Source: Caballeronia catudaia
Lineage (GTDB): Bacteria; Pseudomonadota; Gammaproteobacteria; Burkholderiales; Burkholderiaceae
DNA: 64,000 bases
Assembly: GCF_001544755.2 (NCBI RefSeq)
Contig: NZ_FCOF02000002.1
Span: 1-64,000 of the forward strand
Direction of reading: 5' to 3'
Shown here: positions 10,911 to 20,882 of the stretch, piece by piece
How the letters are laid out: each line of letters begins with the position of its first letter
How positions within the stretch are numbered: position 1 is the stretch's first letter
Position numbers and translations under genes: made by a program
Notes under the pieces: generated by a model
Seen by the model: only the letters and a program-made list of their open reading frames with translations
Told to the model about the DNA's origin: nothing
Databases searched by the model: none

Positions 10911-12104
10911 CTACACCACGTTGCCGAGCTGAATGATAGGAAGATACATCGCGATGACGAGCCCGCCCACGAGCGCGCCCAACACGGTGATGACGATCGG
11001 CTCGCACAGGCTCGCGAACCCGCCGATGCGCTCGTCGACCTGTCGATCCGCGAGTGTGGCGAGATCGAGCAGCATCGAATCGAGGGAACCCGATTCTTCC
11101 GCGACCGCGATCGGCTGCACGACATCTTGCGGAAAGCATCCGGCGGCGCGCATCGCTGCGGCGAGGCGCTCGCCATTGCGCAAGCGCACGGCGATCTCGA
11201 CGGTCGCGCGGTCGAACACGCGGTTTCCCGTGGCGTGCGTGAGCGAGTCGAAGGCATCGGAGAGGGGCGTGCCGGCGGCGAGCAACGTGCCGAGCGCGCG
11301 GCTCCATCGTGCGACGGCGAGCGAGCGCAGTAGCTTACCCGCGAGCGGCAAACGCAGTGCGATGCGATCGGCCGATTCGCGCGCGTCGGGCGAACGCTTC
11401 ATCCAGTTGAGCAGGACGACCGCCACGACCCCGCACCCGATCACGAGCGGCACACCGATGGTCGCGACGCCATCCGAGAGCGCGAGCACGAAACGCGTTG
11501 GCGCGGGCAGCGCGGCGCCGAAGCCGTCGAAGATGGTCTTGAAGGTCGGCACGACGCCGATCAACAAGCCCGCCGTGATCGCGAGCGACAGCAGCAGCAC
11601 CATGACCGGATAAGTGAGGGCGGCGCGAAGCCGGGCGCGCTGCGAGGCGGCGCGCTCGCGATCGTCGGCAAGACGGGCGAGCACGGCCGGCAAGGCGCCC
11701 GCCATTTCTCCGACGGACACCAACTGGCAGTACAGCGCGCCGAATGCCGCGGGATGCTGCGCGAGCGCCGCCGAAAACGGCACGCCGCGCGTGATATCGC
11801 GGGCCACTGCGCGAACGATGCGCGGCAGCCCGCCGTCCGTTGCGCTGCCGGCAAGCAATTCGAGCGCGCCGGCGAGCGGCAGTCCGGCGCGCAGCAGGCC
11901 GGCGAGCTGGCGCGTGAAGAGCGTGACTTCGGCGGTCTTCGCTTTGGGCGGCGGCGCGGCGCCGAGCATGTCGAGCGCGATCACGATGACGCCTTCCCGC
12001 CGTAGCGCCGTGCGCGCCGACAGCGAATCCGCCGCGATGATCTTGCCGCGCTTTTCACGGCCGTCGGCGTCCATGCCGCGCCACGCAAAACGAAGCTCGC
12101 TCAT
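10911..12104 (-). CDS. pilC: Type IV pilus/type II secretion inner-membrane platform protein (PilC/GspF family)
   Basis: A 397-residue protein with two repeated T2SS-F domains (about 65-190 and 270-390) and three membrane spans (around 165-190, 215-235 and 365-390). The family motif FTRQLAGLLRAGLPL is near residue 65. It anchors the assembly ATPase to the membrane. The ATG at 12104 overlaps the pilB stop by one base (TGATG), indicating translational coupling. The N-terminus is short relative to many PilC proteins. PilC and GspF cannot be told apart with certainty from sequence; pilD next door and the lack of other gsp genes favour a pilus role. Confidence 0.85.
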   Translation of the reverse strand: MSELRFAWRGMDADGREKRGKIIAADSLSARTALRREGVIVIALDMLGAAPPPKAKTAEVTLFTRQLAGLLRAGLPLAGALELLAGSATDGGLPRIVRAVARDITRGVPFSAALAQHPAAFGALYCQLVSVGEMAGALPAVLARLADDRERAASQRARLRAALTYPVMVLLLSLAITAGLLIGVVPTFKTIFDGFGAALPAPTRFVLALSDGVATIGVPLVIGCGVVAVVLLNWMKRSPDARESADRIALRLPLAGKLLRSLAVARWSRALGTLLAAGTPLSDAFDSLTHATGNRVFDRATVEIAVRLRNGERLAAAMRAAGCFPQDVVQPIAVAEESGSLDSMLLDLATLADRQVDERIGGFASLCEPIVITVLGALVGGLVIAMYLPIIQLGNVV

Positions 12105-13321
12105 CAATCGATCTCCGTCGCTTCCGTTGCCTCGGCGACGCTCGTCACGCCTTCGCGCACGCGTGCGAAGGCCGCGTCGCGCAATGCGGGCATGCCTTGC
12201 GCCTGCGCCGCGCGCGAGATCGCATGAGTTGCGGCGCGCGACACGATCAGCTCGCGTATGTCATCGGAGACCGGCATCACCTGATGCACACCGACACGCC
12301 CGCGATAACCGATGCCGTGACACGCCGGACAGCCGCGCGGCTCGAACGGATGGAAGCCGTCCGCGAGCGGCAGCGGGGAGGGCGCCCGGCACTGCTCGCA
12401 GAGCTTGCGCACGAGCCGCTGCGCCGTGACGAGCCTGAGCGCGGAGGCGAGGTTATAAGGCGCCACGCCGATGTCGATGAGACGCGCGATCGCGGCGGGC
12501 GCATCGTTAGTGTGCAATGTCGAGAGCACGAGGTGGCCCGTCTGTGCGGCTTTCACCGCGACATCGGCGGTTTCCGCGTCTCGAATTTCGCCCACCATGA
12601 TGACGTCCGGATCCTGGCGCATGAACGCGCGCAGCGCCACGGCGAACGTCAGCCCGGCCTTTTCGCGCACGCTCACCTGATTGATGCCCGCGAGCTGAAT
12701 CTCGACCGGATCTTCGACCGAGCATACGTTGCGCGCTTCGGCGTTGAGCATCTGCAGAAAGCAGTAGAGCGACAGGGTCTTGCCGCTGCCGGTCGGACCG
12801 GTCACGAGCACGAGACCGTGCGGCGCGCGAATCGCCGATTCGAGGGTGCGGCTTTGCGTGCCGTCGAGGCCGAGCGCGGCGAGCGACAGGTCCGGCGGCA
12901 ACGTGTCGAGCCGGCGCAGCACGAGCTTTTCGCCGAAGAGCGTCGGCAGTGAACTGACGCGATAGTCGCCGATGCGCCCGCCCGGCAGATTCAGCCGCAA
13001 GCGGCCGTCCTGCGGCACGCGGCGCTCCGCGATATCCATGCGCGACAGCACCTTGATGCGCGTGACGAACGCGTCGCGCAGATGTGGCGGCGGGCGCCCG
13101 AGCACATGCAGCGCGCCATCGACGCGCAGCCGGATGCGCCAGTCGTGCTCGGCCGGCTCGACGTGAATATCGGAAGCGCCGCGCTCGGCGGCGTCACGCA
13201 GGGTTTCGGTGAGCAGCGAGACGGCGGGCGTCTCGTGGTCGGCCGCCGCGTCGACCGTGGCGCCGGGCGGTCGCGCCGGGCGCGCGAAAGTGTCGAAGGC
13301 GTCGCGGGAAGGGGAAATCAT
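12104..13321 (-). CDS. pilB: Type IV pilus assembly ATPase (PilB/GspE family), short form
   Basis: A 405-residue secretion ATPase. Walker A GPTGSGKT is at 175-182, Walker B IMVGEIRD at 241-248 and a His box LVLSTLHTND at 265-273. The zinc tetracysteine C308/C311/C331/C334 marks an extension ATPase and argues against a PilT retraction ATPase. Typical PilB is about 560 residues; this one lacks the N-terminal MshEN/GspE-N region of about 150 residues and begins close to the N2 domain. The next gene, pilC, overlaps its stop. The short form may be a distinct pilus lineage of Burkholderia and not a damaged gene, since the rest is intact. Confidence 0.85.
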   Translation of the reverse strand: MISPSRDAFDTFARPARPPGATVDAAADHETPAVSLLTETLRDAAERGASDIHVEPAEHDWRIRLRVDGALHVLGRPPPHLRDAFVTRIKVLSRMDIAERRVPQDGRLRLNLPGGRIGDYRVSSLPTLFGEKLVLRRLDTLPPDLSLAALGLDGTQSRTLESAIRAPHGLVLVTGPTGSGKTLSLYCFLQMLNAEARNVCSVEDPVEIQLAGINQVSVREKAGLTFAVALRAFMRQDPDVIMVGEIRDAETADVAVKAAQTGHLVLSTLHTNDAPAAIARLIDIGVAPYNLASALRLVTAQRLVRKLCEQCRAPSPLPLADGFHPFEPRGCPACHGIGYRGRVGVHQVMPVSDDIRELIVSRAATHAISRAAQAQGMPALRDAAFARVREGVTSVAEATEATEID

Positions 13322-13395
13322 GGGCGTCGTGCGGTCGGAGTCGAGATGATCCGATCATCCCGCTCGCGAACGCCTTCGGCCAGTCGTCCGAATGG

Positions 13396-14685
13396 CTAAC
13401 GCAGCGCGTGTTTCGGCGCCCCGTCCGGCCGAAAAATCTTCACCGTGCGGATCGCCTGATCGTCGCTGCGCATGACTTCGACGGTTACGTTGCCGATGCG
13501 CATCGAAACGTCGCCGTCCGGAATGTCTTCGAGCGTTTCGAGAATCAGCCCGTTGAGCGTTTTCGGGCCGTCCGTCGGCAGCGTCAGATGCAGCCAGCGG
13601 TTCAGCTCGCGCAGCGGCATGCTGCCCGCGACGATGCACTCGCCGTTGTCATCCCAGCCGCCGCGAGAGCCGGCGCCGCGCGGGATAGTCGTCGTGAATT
13701 CGCCGATCAGTTCCTCGATGATGTCCTCGGGCGTGACGAGCCCTTGCAATTCGCCGTACTCGTTGACCACGATCGCAATGCGGTGGCCGCTTTCCTGGAA
13801 GTACTGCAATTGCTGGAAGACGGGCGTTCCGACCGGCACGAAATACGGTTCGGCGAGCAGTTGACGCAGCGTTTCGCGTTCGAGTTCCTGGTTATGCAGC
13901 GCCGAGAGCGTCTTGCGCACGTGCAGGATGCCGAGCACGCGGTCAATGTCGCCCTGATAGACCACCAGCTTGTTGTGATAGCAGGTTTCGAGCTGATGCA
14001 GGATCTGCTCGAACGGCGCGTCGAGATCCAGCGCTTCGATGCGCCGGCGCGGAATCATCACGTCATCTACCGTGATGTTCTCCAGATCGAACAGATTGAG
14101 CAGGATGCTGCGGTGCTTGGTCGGCATGAAGCTGCCGGTTTCGAGCACGATGGTGCGCAACTCTTCGGGCGAGAGGCGTTGATCGCGCTTGTTTTTCGTG
14201 TTGATGTGCAGCGCGGCCAGAATCGCGTTGGCGAACAGATTGACGAACCAGATGAGCGGCCGCGCGATGCGCATGAGCGGCGCGAGCACGAGGCTCGCGG
14301 GCAGCGCGACCTTTTCGGGATACGTCGCGCCGACGATCTTCGGCGCGATCTCCGCAAACACGATAATCAGAAACGCGATGACGCCCGTCGTGATCGACAG
14401 GACGAGATTGTTATGGCCGAACGTGCGCAGCGCGATCGAGGTGGTGAGCACCGGGATGATCGTGTTGATCAGATTGTTGCCGATCAGGATCACGGAAAGA
14501 AGCTGGTCGGTCTTCGCGAGCAGCCCTTGCGTGGTGCGGGCGCGCAGCGATCCCTGGCTAGCCAGATATTTCAGTCGGTGGCGATTGAGCGCCATCATCG
14601 ACGTTTCGGAGATCGAGAAGAAGCCGGAAAGGACGAGAAGCAGGAAAATAGCGCAAATTTGCGCCCATAAGGGAAGGTTGTCCAC
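13396..14685 (-). CDS. CNNM/HlyC-CorC family membrane protein (DUF21 + CBS pair + CorC-HlyC domain)
   Basis: A 429-residue protein with a DUF21 (CNNM) membrane domain of three or four helices (about 1-190), a CBS pair (about 205-330; IPRRRIEALDLDAP and EDIIEELIGEF) and a C-terminal CorC_HlyC domain. Relatives mediate Mg2+/Co2+ efflux or membrane-associated metal homeostasis; the haemolysin name is historical. I chose GTG at 14685 (VDNLPLWAQICAIF), which starts right at the first membrane helix. The frame is open further upstream to 14811 but there runs into the tRNA terminator. No clear ribosome-binding site was seen, so the start is uncertain. Confidence 0.85.
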   Translation of the reverse strand: MDNLPLWAQICAIFLLLVLSGFFSISETSMMALNRHRLKYLASQGSLRARTTQGLLAKTDQLLSVILIGNNLINTIIPVLTTSIALRTFGHNNLVLSITTGVIAFLIIVFAEIAPKIVGATYPEKVALPASLVLAPLMRIARPLIWFVNLFANAILAALHINTKNKRDQRLSPEELRTIVLETGSFMPTKHRSILLNLFDLENITVDDVMIPRRRIEALDLDAPFEQILHQLETCYHNKLVVYQGDIDRVLGILHVRKTLSALHNQELERETLRQLLAEPYFVPVGTPVFQQLQYFQESGHRIAIVVNEYGELQGLVTPEDIIEELIGEFTTTIPRGAGSRGGWDDNGECIVAGSMPLRELNRWLHLTLPTDGPKTLNGLILETLEDIPDGDVSMRIGNVTVEVMRSDDQAIRTVKIFRPDGAPKHALR

Positions 14686-14788
14686 GCGGTGATCGGGTAG
14701 GGGCGGAGATGGGAGGCAATATAGCAGACGGGCCGGGAAGCCTGCCCTCGGCCTTTTGGTCAATATTCGCGGTTCTGTGCGCGGAAAG

Positions 14789-14823
14789 AAAAAACCCGCA
14801 TGGCGGACCATGCGGGTTTTTTT
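14789..14823 (-). terminator. Rho-independent terminator after tRNA-Pro
   Basis: A perfect 15-bp stem (14789-14803 with 14808-14822) with the four-base loop CGGA. It has A-rich and T-rich flanks, so it can work on both strands. It begins 8 bases after the 3' end of the minus-strand tRNA-Pro. Confidence 0.85.
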
Positions 14824-14830
14824 GCAATTC

Positions 14831-14907
14831 TGGTCGGGGTGAGAGGATTCGAACCTCCGGCCTCTACGTCCCGAACGTAGCGCTCTACCAGGCTAAGCTA
14901 CACCCCG
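14831..14907 (-). tRNA. tRNA-Pro, anticodon CGG
   Basis: A 77-base tRNA on the minus strand, encoded CCA included (14831-14833). The acceptor stem is CGGGGTG/CACCCCG, the anticodon stem CTACG/CGTAG, and the loop TTCGGGA places CGG at positions 34-36. The T loop GGTTCGAATCC is canonical. It reads proline CCG codons, which are abundant in this high-GC genome. A strong terminator follows immediately. Confidence 0.96.
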
Positions 14908-14947
14908 AATTCGACCAACTTGGACTCTTACTTCGTTTCAGTCTCGT

Positions 14948-15949
14948 TCAAGACTGTCTCGATGTCGAGTAAGAACATAATTCTAGCAAGCTTTCCTTGA
15001 AAATGGAATCAGGAAACGAAGATATTGCATGGGCCGCTGCTTCGGCTTCTTTTCGGGCGCATTCCAGCGTGTGATCCAGTGCGCCCGAAGTCGTGATCGC
15101 GTGGAAGATCGTGTCGAAACGGTCCGTGCCACCCTGCTCGATCGCTTCGCGCGCAAGCGCCGCCTGCTCGGGCGTCCCGTGCTCCATCAGATAGATGAGC
15201 GGAAGCGTGGGCTTGCCTTCGCGCAGGTCGTCGCCGGCGTTTTTGCCCATCGATTCGGGCGTGCCGGTGTAATCGAGCCAGTCATCCATGATCTGGAACG
15301 CCGTACCGATGCGCCGGCCGAACTCCGCCGCCGCCGCTTCGGTGCGCGCATCCGCGCCCGAGAGCACCGCGCCCAGTTGCGCCGCCGCTTCGAACAGCTT
15401 CGCCGTCTTGTAGCGGATCACCTGCATGTAGCGCGCTTCGTCGACGTCCGGATCGTGCATGTTGAGCAACTGCAGCACCTCGCCTTCCGAGATGATGTTG
15501 GTCGCGACCGACAGAATCTCCATCACGCGCATCTTGCCGACGCTCACCATCATCTCGAACGAGCGCGAGTAGAGAAAGTCGCCGACCAGCACGCTCGCCG
15601 CGTTGCCGAACAGCGCGTTCGCCGTCTTGCGGCCGCGGCGCAGGTCGGATTCGTCGACGACATCATCGTGCAGCAGCGTCGCCGTGTGGATGAACTCCAC
15701 CACGGCCGCCAGTTCGTGGCGATGGCCGGTCGTGTCGCCGAGCGCGCCCGAAACCAGCAGCAGCAGCGCCGGACGCAGCCGCTTGCCGCCCGCGCCGATG
15801 ATGTACTCCGAGATCTGGTTGATCAGCATCACTTCTGATGCCAGGCGCTGCCGGATGACGCGATTGACCTGCTGCATGTCCTCGGCGATCGGGGCGAGCA
15901 GCGCGGCGGCGTTGGGAGAGGAAGTGGCGGTGGACGACATGATCGGCAT
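14948..15949 (-). CDS. ispB: Polyprenyl (octaprenyl) diphosphate synthase
   Basis: A 333-residue long-chain trans-prenyltransferase that makes the ubiquinone side chain. Both aspartate-rich motifs are intact: DDVVD (95-99) and DDWLD (222-226). GAGGKRLRPALLLL near 52-65 is the family signature. It is divergent from rplU-rpmA, as in E. coli and many proteobacteria, which supports ispB over other prenyl synthases. The chain length cannot be read directly. ATG codons at 15949 and 15940 are both possible starts. Confidence 0.93.
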   Translation of the reverse strand: MPIMSSTATSSPNAAALLAPIAEDMQQVNRVIRQRLASEVMLINQISEYIIGAGGKRLRPALLLLVSGALGDTTGHRHELAAVVEFIHTATLLHDDVVDESDLRRGRKTANALFGNAASVLVGDFLYSRSFEMMVSVGKMRVMEILSVATNIISEGEVLQLLNMHDPDVDEARYMQVIRYKTAKLFEAAAQLGAVLSGADARTEAAAAEFGRRIGTAFQIMDDWLDYTGTPESMGKNAGDDLREGKPTLPLIYLMEHGTPEQAALAREAIEQGGTDRFDTIFHAITTSGALDHTLECARKEAEAAAHAISSFPDSIFKESLLELCSYSTSRQS

Positions 15950-16103
15950 TAAAGGTAATCCGGCGGATTATAAGGCGAATCCGACGGACGACGCGTTTCC
16001 GGATGTCGAATCGTGACGCGTCGGCGAAATTCGCGCGTGTTTCGAGGTCGTTTCGCCGAGGATGGCGCCTTGCGGCCCCTCTCACCGTAGCCGTTGCTGC
16101 ACT

Positions 16104-16132
16104 TTGACGCCGAGCGTAACTCTCTGTATAAT
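16104..16132 (+). promoter_or_regulatory. Sigma-70 promoter of rplU-rpmA
   Basis: TTGACG (16104-16109), a 17-base spacer and TATAAT (16127-16132) form a near-consensus promoter pointing at rplU, about 80 bases upstream of its ATG. It is the best-matched promoter in the window, as expected for a ribosomal protein operon. Confidence 0.88.
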
Positions 16133-16171
16133 CGCGTGTTTTCCCCGCGTGGTGCGTGGAAAGAAGTTAAG

Positions 16172-16191
16172 TTTCCCGCACGAGCGGGAAA
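16172..16191 (+). promoter_or_regulatory. Leader hairpin of the rplU mRNA
   Basis: A perfect 8-bp stem TTTCCCGC/GCGGGAAA with loop ACGA lies in the 5' untranslated region, 21 bases before the rplU start. It may influence translation initiation or ribosomal-protein feedback. The role is inferred from position only. Confidence 0.5.
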
Positions 16192-16212
16192 GAATTTTGA
16201 GTGAGGTTCTCA

Positions 16213-16524
16213 ATGTACGCGGTCATAAAAACCGGCGGCAAGCAGTATAAGGTTGCCGTTGGCGAAAAATTGAAAGTAGAACAGATACCGGCAGACATTG
16301 ACGCTGAAATCACGCTCGACCAGGTTCTCGCAGTAGGCGAAGGCGAATCGATTCAGTTCGGTACGCCGCTGGTCAGTGGGGCTTCCGTCAAAGCTACCGT
16401 CGTGTCGCAAGGTCGTCACAAGAAAGTGACCATCTTCAAGATGCGTCGCCGGAAGCACTACCAAAAGCACGCTGGCCACCGCCAGAACTACACCGAACTG
16501 CGCATCGACGCGATCAACGCGTAA
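16213..16524 (+). CDS. rplU: 50S ribosomal protein L21
   Basis: A 103-residue L21 beginning [20 protein letters not shown], with the conserved C-terminal [17 protein letters not shown] that contacts 23S rRNA. The ATG at 16213 is the family start. A GTG four codons upstream (16201) is in frame but not conserved. It is the first gene of rplU-rpmA, under a near-consensus promoter. Confidence 0.98.
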   Translation: MYAVIKTGGKQYKVAVGEKLKVEQIPADIDAEITLDQVLAVGEGESIQFGTPLVSGASVKATVVSQGRHKKVTIFKMRRRKHYQKHAGHRQNYTELRIDAINA

Positions 16525-16549
16525 GTGCATCGGGTAAGGAGCTAAGTAA

Positions 16550-16810
16550 ATGGCACACAAAAAAGCAGGCGGGTCTTCCCGCAACGGCCGCGACTCCGAG
16601 TCGAAACGCCTCGGCGTGAAGGTGTACGGCGGCCAGGCAATCAACGCGGGCGGCATCATCGTTCGCCAGCGCGGCACGCGCATGCATCCGGGTGAGAACG
16701 TCGGCATCGGCAAGGATCACACCCTGTTCGCACTGACCGACGGCCACGTGAAGTTCGTGACCAAGGGCGCCGCACGGAAGCACACGGTCGTCGTCGTCCC
16801 GGCAGCGTAA
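16550..16810 (+). CDS. rpmA: 50S ribosomal protein L27
   Basis: An 86-residue L27 starting [20 protein letters not shown]. The N-terminal tail reaches the peptidyl-transferase centre. There is no Firmicutes-type cleavable N-terminal extension. It lies 25 bp after rplU with AAGGAG ahead of its ATG, and is followed by a strong terminator. Confidence 0.98.
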   Translation: MAHKKAGGSSRNGRDSESKRLGVKVYGGQAINAGGIIVRQRGTRMHPGENVGIGKDHTLFALTDGHVKFVTKGAARKHTVVVVPAA

Positions 16811-16838
16811 GTTTTTACGCACGGGCTTCAGGACCGGA

Positions 16839-16871
16839 AAAATGGCCCCGCGAAGTTCGCGGGGCCATTTT
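16839..16871 (+). terminator. Rho-independent terminator of rplU-rpmA
   Basis: A stem of about 16 bp, AAAATGGCCCCGCGAA pairing with TTCGCGGGGCCATTTT, starting 28 bases after the rpmA stop and ending in a T run. Confidence 0.88.
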
Positions 16872-16899
16872 CATTTGGTGCGATCAACTCGAATCATGA

Positions 16900-18055
<1,156 letters not shown>

Positions 18056-18081
18056 ACGCAACCACGAGGAGAAAGCGCACG

Positions 18082-19200
18082 ATGCGTTCGGTCATCGCCG
18101 CTGCGAAGCGAATCGTAGTGAAAGTGGGATCCAGCCTCGTCACCAACGACGGGCGCGGACTCGACCATGCGGCCATCTCTCGCTGGGCGGCGCAGATCGC
18201 GGCGCTGCGCGAGCAGGGCAAGGAAGTCGTGCTCGTGAGCTCGGGCGCGATCGCGGAAGGCATTCACCGGCTCGGCTGGACGAAGCGGCCACGCGAGATC
18301 GATGAATTGCAGGCCGCCGCCGCAGTCGGCCAGATGGGTCTCGCGCAGGTCTACGAAAGCAGCTTCGGCGCGCACAACATCCGTACCGCGCAGATTCTGC
18401 TGACGCACGCGGATCTCGCCGACCGCGAACGCTATCTGAATGCGCGCTCCACATTGCTCACGCTGCTGCGCCTGGGCGCCGTGCCGATCATCAACGAGAA
18501 CGACACGGTCATCACCGACGAGATCAAGTTCGGCGATAACGACACGCTCGGCGCGCTGGTCGCGAACCTGATCGAAGGCGATGCGCTCGTCATCCTGACT
18601 GACCAGCGCGGTCTCTTCACCGCCGATCCGCGCAAGGACCCGAACGCGACGCTCGTCGAACAGGCCGATGCCGGCACGCCCGAACTCGAGCAGATGGCCG
18701 GCGGCGCGGGTTCGAGCCTCGGGCGCGGCGGCATGCTGACCAAGATACTCGCGGCGAAGCGCGCGGCGCATAGCGGTGCGAACACGGTGATCGCGAGCGG
18801 TCGCGAAGCCGATGTGTTGACGCGCCTCGCGTCCGGCGAACTGATCGGCACGCAACTCATCGCGCGCATGGCACGCATGGCGGCGCGCAAGCAGTGGATG
18901 GCGGATCACTTGCAGGTGCGCGGGCACGTCGTGATCGACAACGGCGCGGTGCGCAAGCTCACCGACGACGGCAAGAGCCTGCTGCCGATCGGCGTGATCG
19001 ACGTGAAGGGCGCGTTCGATCGCGGCGAGGTGATCGCGTGCATCGACGATCAGGGGCGCGAGGTCGCGCGCGGCATCACGAACTACAGCAGTTCGGAGGC
19101 GCGGCTGATTCATCGGCGGCCGAGCGGGGAGATCGAAACCGTGCTCGGGTACATGCTGGAGCCCGAGCTGATCCATCGAGACAATCTCGTGCTCGTCTGA
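18082..19200 (+). CDS. proB: Glutamate 5-kinase
   Basis: A 372-residue ProB that phosphorylates glutamate, the first and proline-inhibited step of proline synthesis. The amino-acid kinase domain occupies about 1-260 ([32 protein letters not shown]), and a PUA domain fills 280-365. GAGGAG sits 12 bases ahead of the ATG. It follows obgE closely and ends at a strong terminator. proA is not adjacent. Confidence 0.96.
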   Translation: MRSVIAAAKRIVVKVGSSLVTNDGRGLDHAAISRWAAQIAALREQGKEVVLVSSGAIAEGIHRLGWTKRPREIDELQAAAAVGQMGLAQVYESSFGAHNIRTAQILLTHADLADRERYLNARSTLLTLLRLGAVPIINENDTVITDEIKFGDNDTLGALVANLIEGDALVILTDQRGLFTADPRKDPNATLVEQADAGTPELEQMAGGAGSSLGRGGMLTKILAAKRAAHSGANTVIASGREADVLTRLASGELIGTQLIARMARMAARKQWMADHLQVRGHVVIDNGAVRKLTDDGKSLLPIGVIDVKGAFDRGEVIACIDDQGREVARGITNYSSSEARLIHRRPSGEIETVLGYMLEPELIHRDNLVLV

Positions 19201-19210
19201 AGCGAAAAAC

Positions 19211-19241
19211 GAAAACGCCCGCTGATCCAGCGGGCGTTTTC
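19211..19241. terminator. Bidirectional terminator between proB and the CNP1-like gene
   Basis: A perfect 14-bp stem, GAAAACGCCCGCTG/CAGCGGGCGTTTTC, with a 3-base loop. It lies between the convergent proB and CNP1-like genes and has T runs on both strands. Confidence 0.9.
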
Positions 19242-19260
19242 ACTTTGGCGCGCGGTGAAA

Positions 19261-19851
19261 TCAGCGCACGTTGATCGAGCTCTGCGTGCGCTTGTACTGA
19301 ATGTTGTTGACGATCTGCTTCGCCGTGCCGACCGGCAGCTTGCTCGCGCAGAAATAATCCTGATAGAGCGCCGCCTGATACGCGTTCAGCTCACCGTTCT
19401 CGATGCGTTTGAAATCGAACGCGACACCCTGATCCCAGCCGTTCTGATCGTCGTTGATGCTTGCGTAACGGCGCCATTCGTAGGTGTCGCAACGAATGCC
19501 TTCGTAGTTGACATTGCGCGCGCCCGCCGGACTCGTTACGACGATCACGTAACGCACGACGCCGTCTTTGCCGACCGTGAGCGACGTTTTATCGACGGCG
19601 AAGGTGAGCGGCGTGTTCTGCGAAACGTTGAAGGCGAGCAGATTCGATGCTTGCGGCAGGGGCGGCATCGTGTCGATCTTTTCCTCGGTCCAGTTCGGCT
19701 TGCGATCGAGCAGATAGGTGAACACGCCGTCGTCTTGCGTGGACGGCGCTTTGTTGCTGGAGCAGCCGGCGAGCACGGCAAGCGCTGCCGCAGATGCTGC
19801 GAGTACCGCGAGTGAGGCGTTCACTTTCAATTGGGTCTTCCCGAAAAACAT
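19261..19851 (-). CDS. CNP1-like lipoprotein
   Basis: A 196-residue predicted lipoprotein. A signal peptide (about 1-32) ends in the lipobox LAGC, followed by a short Ser/Lys linker and a domain of about 150 residues that I recognise as the CNP1-like family of beta-proteobacteria. The invariant-looking WTEEKIDTMPPLP and WRRYASINDDQNGWDQG segments are in this domain. Function is unknown. The ATG at 19851 gives a sensible signal peptide; an upstream ATG (19956) would add 35 unrelated residues. It converges on proB and lies downstream of rppH on the same strand. Confidence 0.8.
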   Translation of the reverse strand: MFFGKTQLKVNASLAVLAASAAALAVLAGCSSNKAPSTQDDGVFTYLLDRKPNWTEEKIDTMPPLPQASNLLAFNVSQNTPLTFAVDKTSLTVGKDGVVRYVIVVTSPAGARNVNYEGIRCDTYEWRRYASINDDQNGWDQGVAFDFKRIENGELNAYQAALYQDYFCASKLPVGTAKQIVNNIQYKRTQSSINVR

Positions 19852-19975
19852 GCGCGCGGACCGCGAAGCCCCGGCCCGGCGAAACAAAGCGAGATGGCAC
19901 GGCGAGAAGTTCGCCGTGCCATCGATCGCAATCGAGTTGAGTGTCAACGTGTGCAATGAACTGCTGCGATCTGTC

Positions 19976-20620
19976 TCACGAGGAGCGCTGGATGATCACA
20001 TGCACTTCTTCGCTGACCGTGCATTCTGCCTGAACCGCCGCGCCGGAGGCAGTAACAGCAGGTGCTTCGATCGTCATCGTCTGCAGCACGCGCGGATAGC
20101 GCGGCCCGTGATGCGCGGCACGCTCGCCGCGTTCGCCGCGGGAGTTGGTGCGCCGCAGGAAGCGGGACAGCTCGGTGAGAGCCATTTGATAAACGTCACG
20201 CTTGAACTCGATAACCGCATCCAGCGGCACCCAGTATTCGTTCCAGCGCCAGGCATCGAATTCCGGATGGTCCGTCGCGCGCAGGCAGATGTCGCAATCG
20301 CGTCCTACCATGCGCAGCAGAAACCAGATCTGTTTCTGACCGCGATAGTGTCCGCGCACCTCACGCTTGATGAACTTGTCCGGCACCTCATAACGCAGCC
20401 AGTCGCGCGTGCGACCGACAACTTTCACGTGCTCCGGAAGCAGACCGGTTTCTTCGTGTAACTCCCGATACATGGCTTGCACGGGGGTCTCGCCGTATTT
20501 GATGCCCCCTTGCGGAAACTGCCAGGAATGTTCACGCAGTCGCTTGCCCCAAAACACTTCGTTGCGCGCGTTCAAGAGGATGATGCCGACGTTCGGGCGA
20601 AAGCCTTCACGATCCAGCAT
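19976..20620 (-). CDS. rppH: RppH, RNA 5'-pyrophosphohydrolase
   Basis: A 214-residue Nudix enzyme that removes pyrophosphate from mRNA 5' ends and triggers decay. The Nudix box is at 38-60 (G38, E44, R52-E53, E56-E57, G59). The beginning [17 protein letters not shown] and HSWQFPQGG are diagnostic of RppH. E. coli RppH is 176 residues; the extra C-terminal 40 residues look disordered. It is divergent from proS. Confidence 0.93.
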   Translation of the reverse strand: MLDREGFRPNVGIILLNARNEVFWGKRLREHSWQFPQGGIKYGETPVQAMYRELHEETGLLPEHVKVVGRTRDWLRYEVPDKFIKREVRGHYRGQKQIWFLLRMVGRDCDICLRATDHPEFDAWRWNEYWVPLDAVIEFKRDVYQMALTELSRFLRRTNSRGERGERAAHHGPRYPRVLQTMTIEAPAVTASGAAVQAECTVSEEVHVIIQRSS

Positions 20621-20653
20621 ACAGCCACCTTCAAATCCTTTAAAATTGCTTTG

Positions 20654-20659
20654 ATTATA
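20654..20659 (-). promoter_or_regulatory. Candidate -10 element of rppH
   Basis: A perfect TATAAT on the minus strand, 34 bp upstream of the rppH start. No good -35 hexamer lies at the usual distance, so this is a partial match. The surrounding AT-rich patch (20636-20667) probably also serves proS. Confidence 0.45.
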
Positions 20660-20882
20660 AACAGTTAACGGACCCCGCGCATCGGTTCGAACCCGCGGCG
20701 CGCACCTGCATGCGGGCATGAATTTCTCGCGCCGGGTTCACGGCTCTTTGCCAGGGTTTGCGGAAGACGGCAAAATCTTCTTCTTCATGCAGAGCCGTCG
20801 ACCGTTTCAGTCGCTCACCTTCGATACGCCAGCTCCGGCGCCACACCGGCTCCGAAGCGCGCGCCGCTTTTGGAAAATTTGA

